Shown here: in pieces, positions 45,641-54,587 of the stretch | How the letters are laid out: every line of letters begins with the position of its first letter | Position numbering within the stretch: the first letter of the stretch is position 1 | Assembly (NCBI GenBank): GCA_030692765.1 | Contig: JAUYUB010000004.1 | Coordinates: 1-55,390, forward strand | Reading direction: 5' to 3' | Origin: Sulfuricurvum sp. | GTDB taxonomy: Bacteria; Campylobacterota; Campylobacteria; Campylobacterales; Sulfurimonadaceae | DNA: 55,390 bases | Translations under genes and position numbers: made by a program | The notes under the pieces: generated by a model | Told to the model about the DNA's origin: nothing | Seen by the model: the letters and a program-made list of their open reading frames with translations, nothing else | Database searches by the model: none

Positions 45641-46426
45641 GTGAATTTTATCATTATTATTGCCAATCGACTCGCCAAATTATTAGGGGCATTGGTCAAA
45701 GCGTTTTCCTACCTTTTTCATTTTATTTTTCCTAAAAAACGTTTTACCATTCCCACAGAAAGTCATGCTTTCTTTTCCTCTAAAACACCTACTAATATCA
45801 CAAAAACCATTTGGCAGACCAACTATACCAATAATGTAAGTTTTCCCGTTTATGTGAACTATTTATTTAACCGCCTCATGTCCCTGGATTGGGAGTATCG
45901 CTATGTCAGTACCGAAGATCGTTTGGATTTTATGAGAACACACGCTTCTAAACAAATCGCAGATGCTTTCGAGCAACTTACCGATGGAGCTTCCCAAGCC
46001 GATCTATGGAGACTTTTTGTCTTGAACTATTATGGCGGGGTCTATATGGACATCGATGCCCATGCCGTATGGCCGCTTTCAAAAATGATCAAGCCAGAGG
46101 ATAATGAAGTATTTTTGATGACCAAACACAATTACAGCAACTACTTCATTGCATCTGCCAAAAACAATCCCCATTTAGAAAAATCAATAAGTATTATTGT
46201 CGACAATATAGAAAAGAAAAATATCGGAGAAGGCGTATATGATTTAACAGGCCCTACCGTATTGAACAAAGCCATTGGTGACCAAGAAGTTAATCACAGA
46301 CACAATCGCATCACTTGCGTCCAAGGCAGCTTTACTAATGAATATTTTCAATACATTGATAAACCAAGAGGAAAATGGACGCATGCAAAAAAAGAAGATC
46401 TTTTAAAGAAAAAAGAAACAAATTAA
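45641..46426 (+). CDS. GT32-type glycosyltransferase
   Basis: 261 residues from a GTG. The N-terminal 35 residues are hydrophobic and basic (FIIIIANRLAKLLGALVKAF) and may associate with the membrane. The catalytic region has KTIWQTNYTNNV, then ASQADLWRLFVLNYYGGVYM immediately followed by the DID sugar-nucleotide/metal motif near 138, as in OCH1-like and capsule-associated GT32 enzymes. A mannosyl- or galactosyl-type transfer is typical of the family, but donor and acceptor cannot be read from the sequence. It is first of a run of surface-glycan genes. Confidence 0.82.
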   Translation: MNFIIIIANRLAKLLGALVKAFSYLFHFIFPKKRFTIPTESHAFFSSKTPTNITKTIWQTNYTNNVSFPVYVNYLFNRLMSLDWEYRYVSTEDRLDFMRTHASKQIADAFEQLTDGASQADLWRLFVLNYYGGVYMDIDAHAVWPLSKMIKPEDNEVFLMTKHNYSNYFIASAKNNPHLEKSISIIVDNIEKKNIGEGVYDLTGPTVLNKAIGDQEVNHRHNRITCVQGSFTNEYFQYIDKPRGKWTHAKKEDLLKKKETN

Positions 46427-46448
46427 TCAAAACCTGGAGATACCTATC

Positions 46449-47279
46449 ATGTCTTACGTACAATCGACCCTCATTATCTCGGTCTATAAAGACACTGAAG
46501 CACTAGGTTTCATTTTAGATAGCTTAAAAAATCAAACTGTTGTTGCGGATGAGATCATTATTTCTGAAGACGGTCAATCTACTATAATGGCCGATTTCGT
46601 CGCTACTCAAAAATACCGTTTTCCAAAACTAATTCATCTAACTCAAGTAGATGACGGATGGCGTAAAAATATAGCCATGAATAATGCCATCAAAGCATCA
46701 AAAAATGAATATCTAATTTTTATTGATGGTGATTGTGTCCCCTACAGGAATTTTATTCAAGCTCATATTGAAAATGCACAAAATGGGATTGTGCTTTGTG
46801 GAAAACGATTTGAACTGGGACCAAAATTTACCGATAAAGTCAAACGCCATGAACTAAGTCTCTCAGATATCGAAAAGAACTTTTTTTGGTATCTTCCAGC
46901 CATGATTCGTGACAATGCCCGACATCCAGAAGACGGGTTGCATTTTAAATCGCATAATTGGATAAGTAATATGATTCATAAACGATATGTTCGCCATATT
47001 ATCGGATGCAATTGGTCATGCTATAAAGAAGATTTTCTAAAAATAAATGGTTTTGATGAAACCTATCGCTTGCCTTCCGAGGGAGAAGATGTTGACCCAA
47101 GCTGGCGATTCCGCGGCATGGGGATAGAGCTAAAATCATGCCGTAACAATGCCAATATTATACATTTGTATCATCCTAAACGCTTTAGTGCTATTGAGGG
47201 AGATATCAATAAGGTGATTATGGAGAAGCACCGCGCTGAAAATGCATTCTTTTGTAAAAATGGAATTGTTAAATCATGA
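46449..47279 (+). CDS. Family 2 glycosyltransferase with C-terminal galactosyltransferase-like part
   Basis: 276 residues. GT-A fold with LIISVYKDTEALGFILDSL at the start, DGD-C near residue 93 as DxD, and a C-terminal acceptor/catalytic region (IIGCNWSCYKEDFLKINGFD, EGEDVDPSWRFRGMG) as in chondroitin-polymerase-like transferases. GAGAT-type ribosome-binding sequence lies before the ATG. It overlaps the next gene by 4 bp (ATGA). Confidence 0.87.
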   Translation: MSYVQSTLIISVYKDTEALGFILDSLKNQTVVADEIIISEDGQSTIMADFVATQKYRFPKLIHLTQVDDGWRKNIAMNNAIKASKNEYLIFIDGDCVPYRNFIQAHIENAQNGIVLCGKRFELGPKFTDKVKRHELSLSDIEKNFFWYLPAMIRDNARHPEDGLHFKSHNWISNMIHKRYVRHIIGCNWSCYKEDFLKINGFDETYRLPSEGEDVDPSWRFRGMGIELKSCRNNANIIHLYHPKRFSAIEGDINKVIMEKHRAENAFFCKNGIVKS

Positions 47280-48154
47280 TTAAAATATCTGCCACTGTAG
47301 TCTTATACAATCCTACAGAGGATATTTTTGAAAATATTGCAACCTATGCTAATCAGGTTGATATATTTATTGTTGTCGATAACTCAGAGATTCAACAAAA
47401 TGAGATTATTGAAAATTTAAAATATATGTATCCTAAACTCATTTATATCAATAATAATGCCAACTTAGGTATTGCAACTGCTCTTAACCAGTCTTGTGAC
47501 ACTGCACTGACCCAAAACACTGATTGGATTTTAACAATGGATCAGGACAGTAAATTTATCAATTTTCAAAATTATTTAGACTGTCTTTATGCACTTCATG
47601 ATAGGTCTGATATTGCACTTCTTGCTCCAAATACAGGAAGATTTAGCTCTAATGATATTAAATTAAATACTCATAATTGTACGTTTAAAGAGGAATTTAT
47701 TGTCATTACTTCCGGTAATTTTTTAAATCTTAATCTTTTTAATACTATTGGTAGATTTGACGACAATCTATTTATAGACGTCGTTGATTATGATTACTGT
47801 GCTAAAGTTCAATTAGCTGGATACAAAACACTCCTCTTTAAAAATATTTTATTAGAGCACCAACTGGGCGATTTACACAAACGTAAAAATTTACTGACGC
47901 GAAAAATCAAATACAAACGAGAGCATAGCCCACAAAGAACATATTACATCGCAAGAAACTATTTATATTTGGCTCGTAAATATGGCAAATCGTTCCCTCA
48001 TGAATTTAGCTTGCTAAAGGTCCTGAATATTGTTTTTATCCATGATGTTACTAAAATCTTCCTTTACGAAGATCAAAAATATAAAAAAATAGCTGCTAAG
48101 TTTTTAGGCGCGTATCACTTTATGATAGGCAAATACGGAAAGCATCTACTTTAG
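47276..48154 (+). CDS. Family 2 glycosyltransferase, rhamnosyltransferase-like
   Basis: 292 residues. ATVVLYNPTEDIFENI and VVDNSE at the start, ANLGIATALNQ, and MDQDS near 88 as the DxD-type site are typical of WbbL/RfbF-like rhamnosyltransferases. The C-terminal half, with VVDYDYCAKVQLAG and a basic tail (KRKNLLTRKIKYKREHSPQR), also fits. It starts within the stop of the previous transferase gene. Donor is likely dTDP-rhamnose by family, not proven. Confidence 0.85.
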   Translation: MIKISATVVLYNPTEDIFENIATYANQVDIFIVVDNSEIQQNEIIENLKYMYPKLIYINNNANLGIATALNQSCDTALTQNTDWILTMDQDSKFINFQNYLDCLYALHDRSDIALLAPNTGRFSSNDIKLNTHNCTFKEEFIVITSGNFLNLNLFNTIGRFDDNLFIDVVDYDYCAKVQLAGYKTLLFKNILLEHQLGDLHKRKNLLTRKIKYKREHSPQRTYYIARNYLYLARKYGKSFPHEFSLLKVLNIVFIHDVTKIFLYEDQKYKKIAAKFLGAYHFMIGKYGKHLL

Positions 48155-48229
48155 TATTCTAATTAATCCATGAAGTCTTGCATCTTAAGGTGTAAAATAT
48201 GATAATTTAAGAATTAAAGGATTTAACTG

Positions 48230-49063
48230 ATGAAAATAAAAAAGTTGTATAAATTATTAATGCCGAAAAATTTACCAAATTTCATAGTGGTTGGTGCTCA
48301 AAAATCCGGAACCACTTCAATACATTATTATTTAGGACAGCACCCCAAATTGATAGGATCTTCACTAAAAGAATTAAATTATTTTAATCGTGATCTTTAT
48401 TTTGGGAAAAATTTAGATAACTATAAAAAAGCATTTAAGGGAAACCGTAATAAATTCTATTTTGAATCTAGCCCATCATATTTATATCAACCAAATGTTG
48501 CTAAAGAAATTCACAAAGTTCTTCCAGATATCAAATTAATTGTATTATTAAGAGACCCTGTAAAAAGAGCATACTCAGCTTGGAATCATTATCGGCAATA
48601 TTTCAATTCTATTCCTTTGTTTCAAGAAATTGAAAATATGCCGCGTATAGAAGGCAATCTGCTATTCGATAAATTTTTTAAAGATCGAACTGAATTTCCG
48701 ACTTTTCGTGAATGCATAAATATAGAACTTGCTTTAATTGAACAAAATATTGGTTTTGAGCCGTCTTTATTACGAAGAGGTTTATATCTTCAGCAATTAG
48801 AAACATATTGGCAATATTTTAATAAAGAGCAAATTATGATTATTGGATTTAAAGACTTACTTTTAGATATACCAAGTACTCTTAAAAAAGTCACCGATTT
48901 TGTAGGTGTTCAATATATAAATTGGGAAAATTTAAATCTAGAACCTAAAAATACCAGAGAGTATAGTGAACCTATGAATGAAGAGGACAGATTATTTTTA
49001 GAAGACTTTTTTAGAATCCCAAATCAGGAGCTGTTTGATACAATCGGCAAGTTGAACTGGTAA
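48230..49063 (+). CDS. PAPS-dependent sulfotransferase
   Basis: 277 residues. The 5'-phosphosulfate loop is VVGAQKSGTTSIHYYLGQHP near residue 20; the 3'-phosphate motif is VLLRDPVKRAYSAWNHY near 107. Both are characteristic of carbohydrate sulfotransferases of the NDST/heparan type. The enzyme would transfer sulfate from PAPS to a sugar hydroxyl or amine. It is placed between glycosyltransferases and a full PAPS-synthesis set, which strongly suggests sulfation of the glycan built here. It begins 75 nt after the preceding gene. No signal peptide, so action is cytoplasmic on a lipid-linked precursor or nucleotide-activated sugar chain. Confidence 0.88.
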   Translation: MKIKKLYKLLMPKNLPNFIVVGAQKSGTTSIHYYLGQHPKLIGSSLKELNYFNRDLYFGKNLDNYKKAFKGNRNKFYFESSPSYLYQPNVAKEIHKVLPDIKLIVLLRDPVKRAYSAWNHYRQYFNSIPLFQEIENMPRIEGNLLFDKFFKDRTEFPTFRECINIELALIEQNIGFEPSLLRRGLYLQQLETYWQYFNKEQIMIIGFKDLLLDIPSTLKKVTDFVGVQYINWENLNLEPKNTREYSEPMNEEDRLFLEDFFRIPNQELFDTIGKLNW

Positions 49064-49162
49064 TTAATAATGCTAGCTGATTGGTTAAGACTCTAATAAT
49101 AAAAATATATTAATTTACTTCATTTCAAACCTTTTAAAACAAAATATGAATATACTTACAAT

Positions 49163-50083
49163 ATGAATAAAAAAGTTGACTTATCCACTCTCACCCACCT
49201 CAAACAGCTAGAAGCTGAATCTATTCACATTTTACGAGAAGTTGTGGCAGAATTTACCAATCCGGTTATGATGTACTCTGTCGGTAAAGATTCTTCCGTA
49301 ATGCTGCATCTGGCTATGAAAGCATTTGCCCCAAGCAAGCTCCCTTTTCCACTATTACATGTTGACACTCTCTGGAAGTTTCGTGAAATGATCGAGTTTC
49401 GCGATCAGCGTGCAAAAGATCTCGGGTTTGATCTAATTGTCCACTCGAATCCTGAGGGGATAGAGATGAATATCTCCCCCTTTGAGCATGGGAGTAAAGT
49501 ACATACCGATATCATGAAAACTCAAGCCCTCAAACAAGCCCTAAATGCTGGCGGTTACGATGCCATCATTGGCGGAGCACGCCGTGATGAAGAAAAAAGC
49601 CGAGCTAAAGAGCGTATCTTTTCCTTTCGTGACAAGCACCATCGCTGGGACCCTAAAAATCAGCGCCCTGAACTATGGAATGTTTACAATACCGCTATTG
49701 CCAAAGGTGAAAGTGTTCGTGTATTCCCTATCTCTAACTGGACGGAGTTGGATATTTGGCAGTATATTTATCTTGAAGGAATTCCTATTCCATCACTCTA
49801 TTTTGCTAAAGAGCAGTCGGTAGTCGAGTATGGCGGAACCAAAATCATGGTCGATGATGAGCGCATGCCCGCAGAACTCCGTGCAACAGCTAAAAAAGAG
49901 ATGGTTCGTTTCCGTACACTGGGATGCTATCCATTAACAGGTGCGATTAACTCAACAGCAACAACATTGCCTGAGATCATTCAGGAAATGCTCCTCTCTA
50001 CAAGCAGCGAACGCGAGGGGCGTCTTATCGACAAAGATCAAGAGGGTGCAATGGAATTGAAAAAAGTAGAGGGATATTTTTAA
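49163..50083 (+). CDS. cysD: Sulfate adenylyltransferase small subunit
   Basis: 306 residues, full length. The PP-loop is [16 protein letters not shown] near residue 40; [20 protein letters not shown] near 140 and the [15 protein letters not shown] segment are typical. With CysN it forms ATP sulfurylase, converting sulfate and ATP to APS. The stop overlaps the cysN ATG by 1 bp. It lies with sulfotransferase genes rather than with cysH/cysI, as in NodP-like systems. Confidence 0.95.
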   Translation: MNKKVDLSTLTHLKQLEAESIHILREVVAEFTNPVMMYSVGKDSSVMLHLAMKAFAPSKLPFPLLHVDTLWKFREMIEFRDQRAKDLGFDLIVHSNPEGIEMNISPFEHGSKVHTDIMKTQALKQALNAGGYDAIIGGARRDEEKSRAKERIFSFRDKHHRWDPKNQRPELWNVYNTAIAKGESVRVFPISNWTELDIWQYIYLEGIPIPSLYFAKEQSVVEYGGTKIMVDDERMPAELRATAKKEMVRFRTLGCYPLTGAINSTATTLPEIIQEMLLSTSSEREGRLIDKDQEGAMELKKVEGYF

Positions 50084-51486
50084 TGGATATTATCAACTAC
50101 TTAAAAGAGCATGAAAACAAAGACATGCTTCGATTTTTGACCTGTGGATCGGTGGATGATGGCAAGAGTACCCTCATCGGGCGGATGTTATATGACTCAA
50201 AAATGATCTTTGATGATCAGCTCGCAGCGGCTGAGAGTGAAAGTAAAAAATACGGTACGACAGGCGAAAAAATCGACATGGCCTTACTGGTAGATGGCCT
50301 CCAAAGTGAAAGAGAACAGGGAATTACAATCGATGTAGCCTACCGTTTCTTTGCCACTGAAAATCGTAAGTATATTATCGCAGATACGCCTGGTCATGAG
50401 CAGTATACGCGCAATATGGTGACTGGTGCATCAACCGCTGATGTTGCCATCATCCTCATCGATGCGCGCAAAAGTATTTTGACACAGACACGCCGTCATA
50501 GTTTTATCGTCTCTTTGCTAGGGATAGAACATGTCATCGTCGCTATCAATAAGATGGATCTGGTTGATTTTAGCGAAGATAGATTTAATGAAATCAAAGC
50601 AGCTTACTCTGCGCTGGCAACCGAGCTTGGCATCCAAAACACCTACTATATCCCTTTAAGTGCTTTAAACGGTGATAATGTTGTGGATGCGAGCGAACAT
50701 ACCCCTTGGTATCATGGGAAACCGCTTCTTGGCTTATTGGACACTATGGATATCTCAAAAGAGGAAAAAGCCGAAAGCTTCAGATTTCCCGTGCAGTATG
50801 TCAATCGTCCCAATCTTGACTTTCGAGGATTCTGCGGCACTATTGCGGCCGGCAGGGTAAAAGTCGGCGATGAAATCACAGTGTTACCATCGGGTAAGAC
50901 GACGAAGGTCAAAAGTATCATCAATGCCGGAGATATTACTGAAGCCAATCGAAGCGTAACGACAGAAGAAGTATTTGCTCCCATGGCGATAACCATCACA
51001 ACAGAGGATGAAGTCGATATCTCTCGTGGTGATATGATCGTTCATACAGCATCTCTTCCAAGTGTTTCTAACCATCTGAAGGTCATGCTGGTTTGGATGG
51101 ATGAAAAACCGATGACATTAGAGCGTACGTATGACATTAAACGAGCCACATCAGTAATAGCCGGAAGTTTTGACAAAATCAACTACAAGATTGATGTCAA
51201 CACCTATGAGAGGATGCAGGTCGATGAATTAGGATTAAATGATATCGCGTCATGTAAAATGTTACTGACTCGTCCCATCGCTTCTGATGCCTATAGCACA
51301 AATCGTCTGACTGGAAGTTTCATCGTTGTAGACCGTATCTCTAATAATACTGTTGGGGCAGGAATGATAGTTGGCGTAAGTCGCCGTGATATTGAAACTG
51401 TGACCAAAGAGTACACTCAAGCTGAAATAGAACTCAACGCTTACATTAGAAAGCATTTTCCGCAATGGGATTGTAAAGCAATATAG
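50083..51486 (+). CDS. cysN: Sulfate adenylyltransferase GTPase subunit
   Basis: 467 residues. EF-Tu-like GTPase motifs: GSVDDGKSTLIGRMLYDS near 22, DTPGHEQYTRNM near 103 and NKMDL near 158. Beta-barrel domains follow to the end. GTP hydrolysis drives the CysD reaction. There is no C-terminal APS kinase domain, unlike CysNC/NodQ fusions; the kinases are separate genes directly downstream. The next gene starts at the nucleotide after its stop. Confidence 0.95.
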   Translation: MDIINYLKEHENKDMLRFLTCGSVDDGKSTLIGRMLYDSKMIFDDQLAAAESESKKYGTTGEKIDMALLVDGLQSEREQGITIDVAYRFFATENRKYIIADTPGHEQYTRNMVTGASTADVAIILIDARKSILTQTRRHSFIVSLLGIEHVIVAINKMDLVDFSEDRFNEIKAAYSALATELGIQNTYYIPLSALNGDNVVDASEHTPWYHGKPLLGLLDTMDISKEEKAESFRFPVQYVNRPNLDFRGFCGTIAAGRVKVGDEITVLPSGKTTKVKSIINAGDITEANRSVTTEEVFAPMAITITTEDEVDISRGDMIVHTASLPSVSNHLKVMLVWMDEKPMTLERTYDIKRATSVIAGSFDKINYKIDVNTYERMQVDELGLNDIASCKMLLTRPIASDAYSTNRLTGSFIVVDRISNNTVGAGMIVGVSRRDIETVTKEYTQAEIELNAYIRKHFPQWDCKAI

Positions 51487-52215
51487 ATGTATAAAGAAAC
51501 CAATACGCGTTCTATTGCCAAAGGATTTAGCTGGCGTTTTTTTGCAACGTCGGTTACGGTGCTCATCGTATATCTATTTTTCGGACGTCTTGATCTGGCA
51601 ATTGCAGCGGGAATTATCGAAACGATCTCAAAAGTAATTCTTTACTATGCACACGAAAAGATATGGCAACGTGTACGTTGGGGTAAAAAACAGATCGAAC
51701 CTTTTAATCTTTGGTTTACAGGGCTACCAATGTCAGGAAAAACTACCATTGCTGATTTGGTTTTTGAAAAGCTCAAAAAATACCAAATCCCTATGGAACG
51801 TATTGACAGTAAAGATATCCGCGATATAGTCCCGAATATCGGCTTTACTCGAGAAGATCGAAATCGTCATATGCACCGTATTGGGTATTTAATTAAGACA
51901 TTGCAGAACAATTCGATCTCCACCGTAGCATCATTTGTATCCCCTTACCGAGAATCACGTAAAGCAATTCGAGAAATGGTTAAAAACAACGTCGTCGTGT
52001 ATGTCAAAGCCGATATTGAAACGTGTAAAGAACGCGATTATAAAGGTGTGTATGCAAAAGCACTTGCCGGAGAGCTTCAAAACTTTTCCGGAGTGAATGA
52101 TGTGTATGAAGAGCCGACACATGCCGAAATCATCATCGATACAGATACAATGAGTGCCCAAGAAGCTGCAGAAGTAATTGCCCGCTATCTCAAAAAACAC
52201 TATATAAAGATTTAA
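51487..52215 (+). CDS. DUF2061-adenylylsulfate kinase fusion with altered motifs
   Basis: 242 residues. Residues 1-65 form a DUF2061 membrane domain ([20 protein letters not shown] then [15 protein letters not shown]). Residues 70-242 are an APS kinase-like domain. Its P-loop reads [11 protein letters not shown] instead of GLSGSGKST, and the Mg/APS motif DGDNxR is replaced by DSKDIR. Later features, [11 protein letters not shown] and [20 protein letters not shown], are kept. DUF2061 fused to CysC-like kinases may anchor APS phosphorylation at the membrane or may regulate it. Two possible start sites are absent; the ATG abuts the cysN stop. A canonical cysC follows after 1 nt, so this copy is free to diverge. 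Confidence 0.82.
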   Translation: MYKETNTRSIAKGFSWRFFATSVTVLIVYLFFGRLDLAIAAGIIETISKVILYYAHEKIWQRVRWGKKQIEPFNLWFTGLPMSGKTTIADLVFEKLKKYQIPMERIDSKDIRDIVPNIGFTREDRNRHMHRIGYLIKTLQNNSISTVASFVSPYRESRKAIREMVKNNVVVYVKADIETCKERDYKGVYAKALAGELQNFSGVNDVYEEPTHAEIIIDTDTMSAQEAAEVIARYLKKHYIKI

Positions 52216-52216
52216 T

Positions 52217-52828
52217 ATGAATGATTCAAATATCGTCTGGCATGATCATCATGTTTCAAAATCAGAGCGGTCAGAGCAAAAAAATCAAAAAGCATGCGTA
52301 CTATGGTTTACGGGGCTGAGCGGTTCTGGCAAATCGACGATTGCCAATGCGCTCGAATCCAAACTCTATGAGATGGGAAAACACACCTATCTCCTCGATG
52401 GAGACAATGTTCGTCATGGCTTGAACAAAGATTTAGGCTTTAGTGATCAAGATCGTATTGAAAATATTCGTCGCATCGGTGAAGTGAGTAAACTCTTTGT
52501 GGAGGCTGGGCTAATAACAGTCACTGCATTTATCTCACCGTTTCGCTCGGACAGAAAAATTGTAAGAGATTTGGTTGAGAGCGGTGAGTTTATCGAAGTG
52601 TTTATCGATACCCCATTAGAGATATGCGAGCAGAGAGATCCAAAAGGGCTTTATCAAAAAGCTCGTAAAGGTGAAATCCCAACATTTACGGGGATCAGTT
52701 CACCCTATGAACATCCAGTGTCACCGGACATTCATATACAAACCGCACACCATAGCGTCGAAGAATCGGTATCTTCTATTATCGAATACTTGTCACAAAA
52801 AGGATACCTAGATGCTTCAACACATTGA
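52217..52828 (+). CDS. cysC: Adenylylsulfate kinase
   Basis: 203 residues, canonical. P-loop [17 protein letters not shown] near 33, [16 protein letters not shown] near 60, [15 protein letters not shown] and [20 protein letters not shown] are all intact. It phosphorylates APS at the 3' position to give PAPS, the sulfate donor for sulfotransferases. It overlaps cysQ by 17 bp. A tandem neighbour carries a membrane-anchored variant of the same domain. Confidence 0.95.
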   Translation: MNDSNIVWHDHHVSKSERSEQKNQKACVLWFTGLSGSGKSTIANALESKLYEMGKHTYLLDGDNVRHGLNKDLGFSDQDRIENIRRIGEVSKLFVEAGLITVTAFISPFRSDRKIVRDLVESGEFIEVFIDTPLEICEQRDPKGLYQKARKGEIPTFTGISSPYEHPVSPDIHIQTAHHSVEESVSSIIEYLSQKGYLDASTH

Positions 52829-53573
52829 TATTGAGGATATTATCGCTATTGCCCAAAAAGCGGGTGATGTGATTATGGAGATCTATGCTAAAGATTTCAG
52901 CGTAGAATATAAAGATGATAAAAGCCCACTCACCGAAGCAGATCAAAAAGCTAACGATGTTATTGTAAATGGATTGAATGCTTTGTCGATACAGTTCCCA
53001 ATTCTTTCCGAAGAGGGAAAGTTGATCCCGTATGAAGAGCGCAAAGATTGGGAATATTTTTGGATGCTTGATCCGCTGGACGGAACCAAAGAATTTATTA
53101 AAAAAAATGACGAATTTACAGTCAATATCGCACTTATTTATCAAAATACACCTATTCTTGGAGTTGTCTATGCTCCAGCACTGGATGAAATGTACTGGGC
53201 GAAAAAGGGTGAAGGAGCATTTAAAAATAAGGTACGATTGCCATTGCTTGTGAATGAATCACCCGAAAAAATTCTAACAGTTGTTGCATCAAGATCTCAT
53301 CTCTCAGAAGAGACAGAAGTTTACATTTCTGAATTAAGAAAAACTACCAAAGAGCTTCTTTTTGTCTCAAAAGGCTCTTCTCTAAAGTTGGTAATGGTTG
53401 CAGAAGGAAGTGCGGATATTTATCCGAGACTCGCTCCAACGATGGAATGGGATACAGCCGCAGCGGATGCAATCGTACGTGAATCAGGAAAAATAACATT
53501 CGAACATCTAAAAGAAACAGCACTGTTCTATAACAAAGAGAATCTTTTAAATCCTTGGTTTATCGTACAATAA
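52812..53573 (+). CDS. cysQ: 3'(2'),5'-bisphosphate nucleotidase
   Basis: 253 residues of the inositol-monophosphatase superfamily. Metal-binding motifs: PILSEEGKL near 58-66, [17 protein letters not shown] near 81-97 and [15 protein letters not shown] near 217-231. It removes the 3'-phosphate from PAP, the by-product of every sulfotransferase reaction, and from PAPS. Its overlap with cysC is consistent with joint need during sulfation. Confidence 0.94.
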   Translation: MLQHIDIEDIIAIAQKAGDVIMEIYAKDFSVEYKDDKSPLTEADQKANDVIVNGLNALSIQFPILSEEGKLIPYEERKDWEYFWMLDPLDGTKEFIKKNDEFTVNIALIYQNTPILGVVYAPALDEMYWAKKGEGAFKNKVRLPLLVNESPEKILTVVASRSHLSEETEVYISELRKTTKELLFVSKGSSLKLVMVAEGSADIYPRLAPTMEWDTAAADAIVRESGKITFEHLKETALFYNKENLLNPWFIVQ

Positions 53574-53651
53574 TTTATTGATTTTTTAGGAATAAAATCT
53601 CCTTATACAACTTTCCCATGGGAAAATAAAACTTAATCAAGAGGACGTACA

Positions 53652-54587
53652 ATGACTGAACAAGAGATAATGCAAGAATGGTTAGAGCCATCAACTTTAT
53701 ACGTAAGCGTCTGTTGTACTGCTTATAACAATGAAGCATTTATCGTAGAAGCATTAGATAGTATACTCTCTCAAAAAACTACTTTTCCATTTGAGATCAT
53801 CGTACGTGATGATGCTTCGACTGACAATACTGCTAGTATTATTCAAACTTATCAAGAAAAGTTTCCTAATATTATAAAACCTATCCTAGAAAAAGAAAAT
53901 CAGTATTCTCAAGGAGTCAAGGCACTACCCGTCACGTTTGCGCAAGCGCAAGGAAACTATATCGCCATCTGTCAAGCGGATGATTATTGGAATGATACCA
54001 CTAAACTACAACAACAAATTGACTTCTTAGAAGCAAATTCTGATTATGTTATCACTTATCATGATTGTGAAGCCGTGACAAAAGACGGAATCATCCACGC
54101 CGATCTAGGAGGGGCTAAACGAGATTTGACTGCTCAAGAGCTTCAGCGGTGCACTCCCATCTACACTCTAACTGCCTGTTTTCGCAATGTGATTCAAAAC
54201 TACCCTAAAGAACATTATTCGGCTCGAATTGCCGATTTGTTTTTATGGTCTATGCTGGGGGCTTACGGAAAAGGAAAATACCTTGAAAATATAAAATATG
54301 CACGATACAGGATCCACGCTGGAGGTATTTTCTCTCAAAAAACAAAAAAAGAGAGATATGAAATGGCCATGAGTACGGATGCCACTTTGTTCATCTACTA
54401 TTCTCATCGGAGCAATAAAGAATTGTCACAATACTTCAAACACAAACTGGTCAACGATTGGATACTTAGTGAAAATACTCGAATACTTTTAAAAGATATC
54501 GCTTTCTACCACTGGGAACGATTCAAACGAAAAGTAAAAGGGAAATTCAACAAATACATCAAAAAAAATCTTGATCGATTTAATTGA
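53652..54587 (+). CDS. Family 2 glycosyltransferase
   Basis: 311 residues. GT-A domain: VSVCCTAYNNEAFIVEALDS, FEIIVRDDASTDNTASII and CQADDYWND near 113 (DxD equivalent). The C-terminal region is basic (RFKRKVKGKFNKYIKKN), suggesting membrane contact. AAGAGG lies before the ATG. It is 78 nt after cysQ and ends convergently with, and overlapping by 8 bp, a sulfotransferase gene. Donor and acceptor unknown. Confidence 0.87.
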   Translation: MTEQEIMQEWLEPSTLYVSVCCTAYNNEAFIVEALDSILSQKTTFPFEIIVRDDASTDNTASIIQTYQEKFPNIIKPILEKENQYSQGVKALPVTFAQAQGNYIAICQADDYWNDTTKLQQQIDFLEANSDYVITYHDCEAVTKDGIIHADLGGAKRDLTAQELQRCTPIYTLTACFRNVIQNYPKEHYSARIADLFLWSMLGAYGKGKYLENIKYARYRIHAGGIFSQKTKKERYEMAMSTDATLFIYYSHRSNKELSQYFKHKLVNDWILSENTRILLKDIAFYHWERFKRKVKGKFNKYIKKNLDRFN

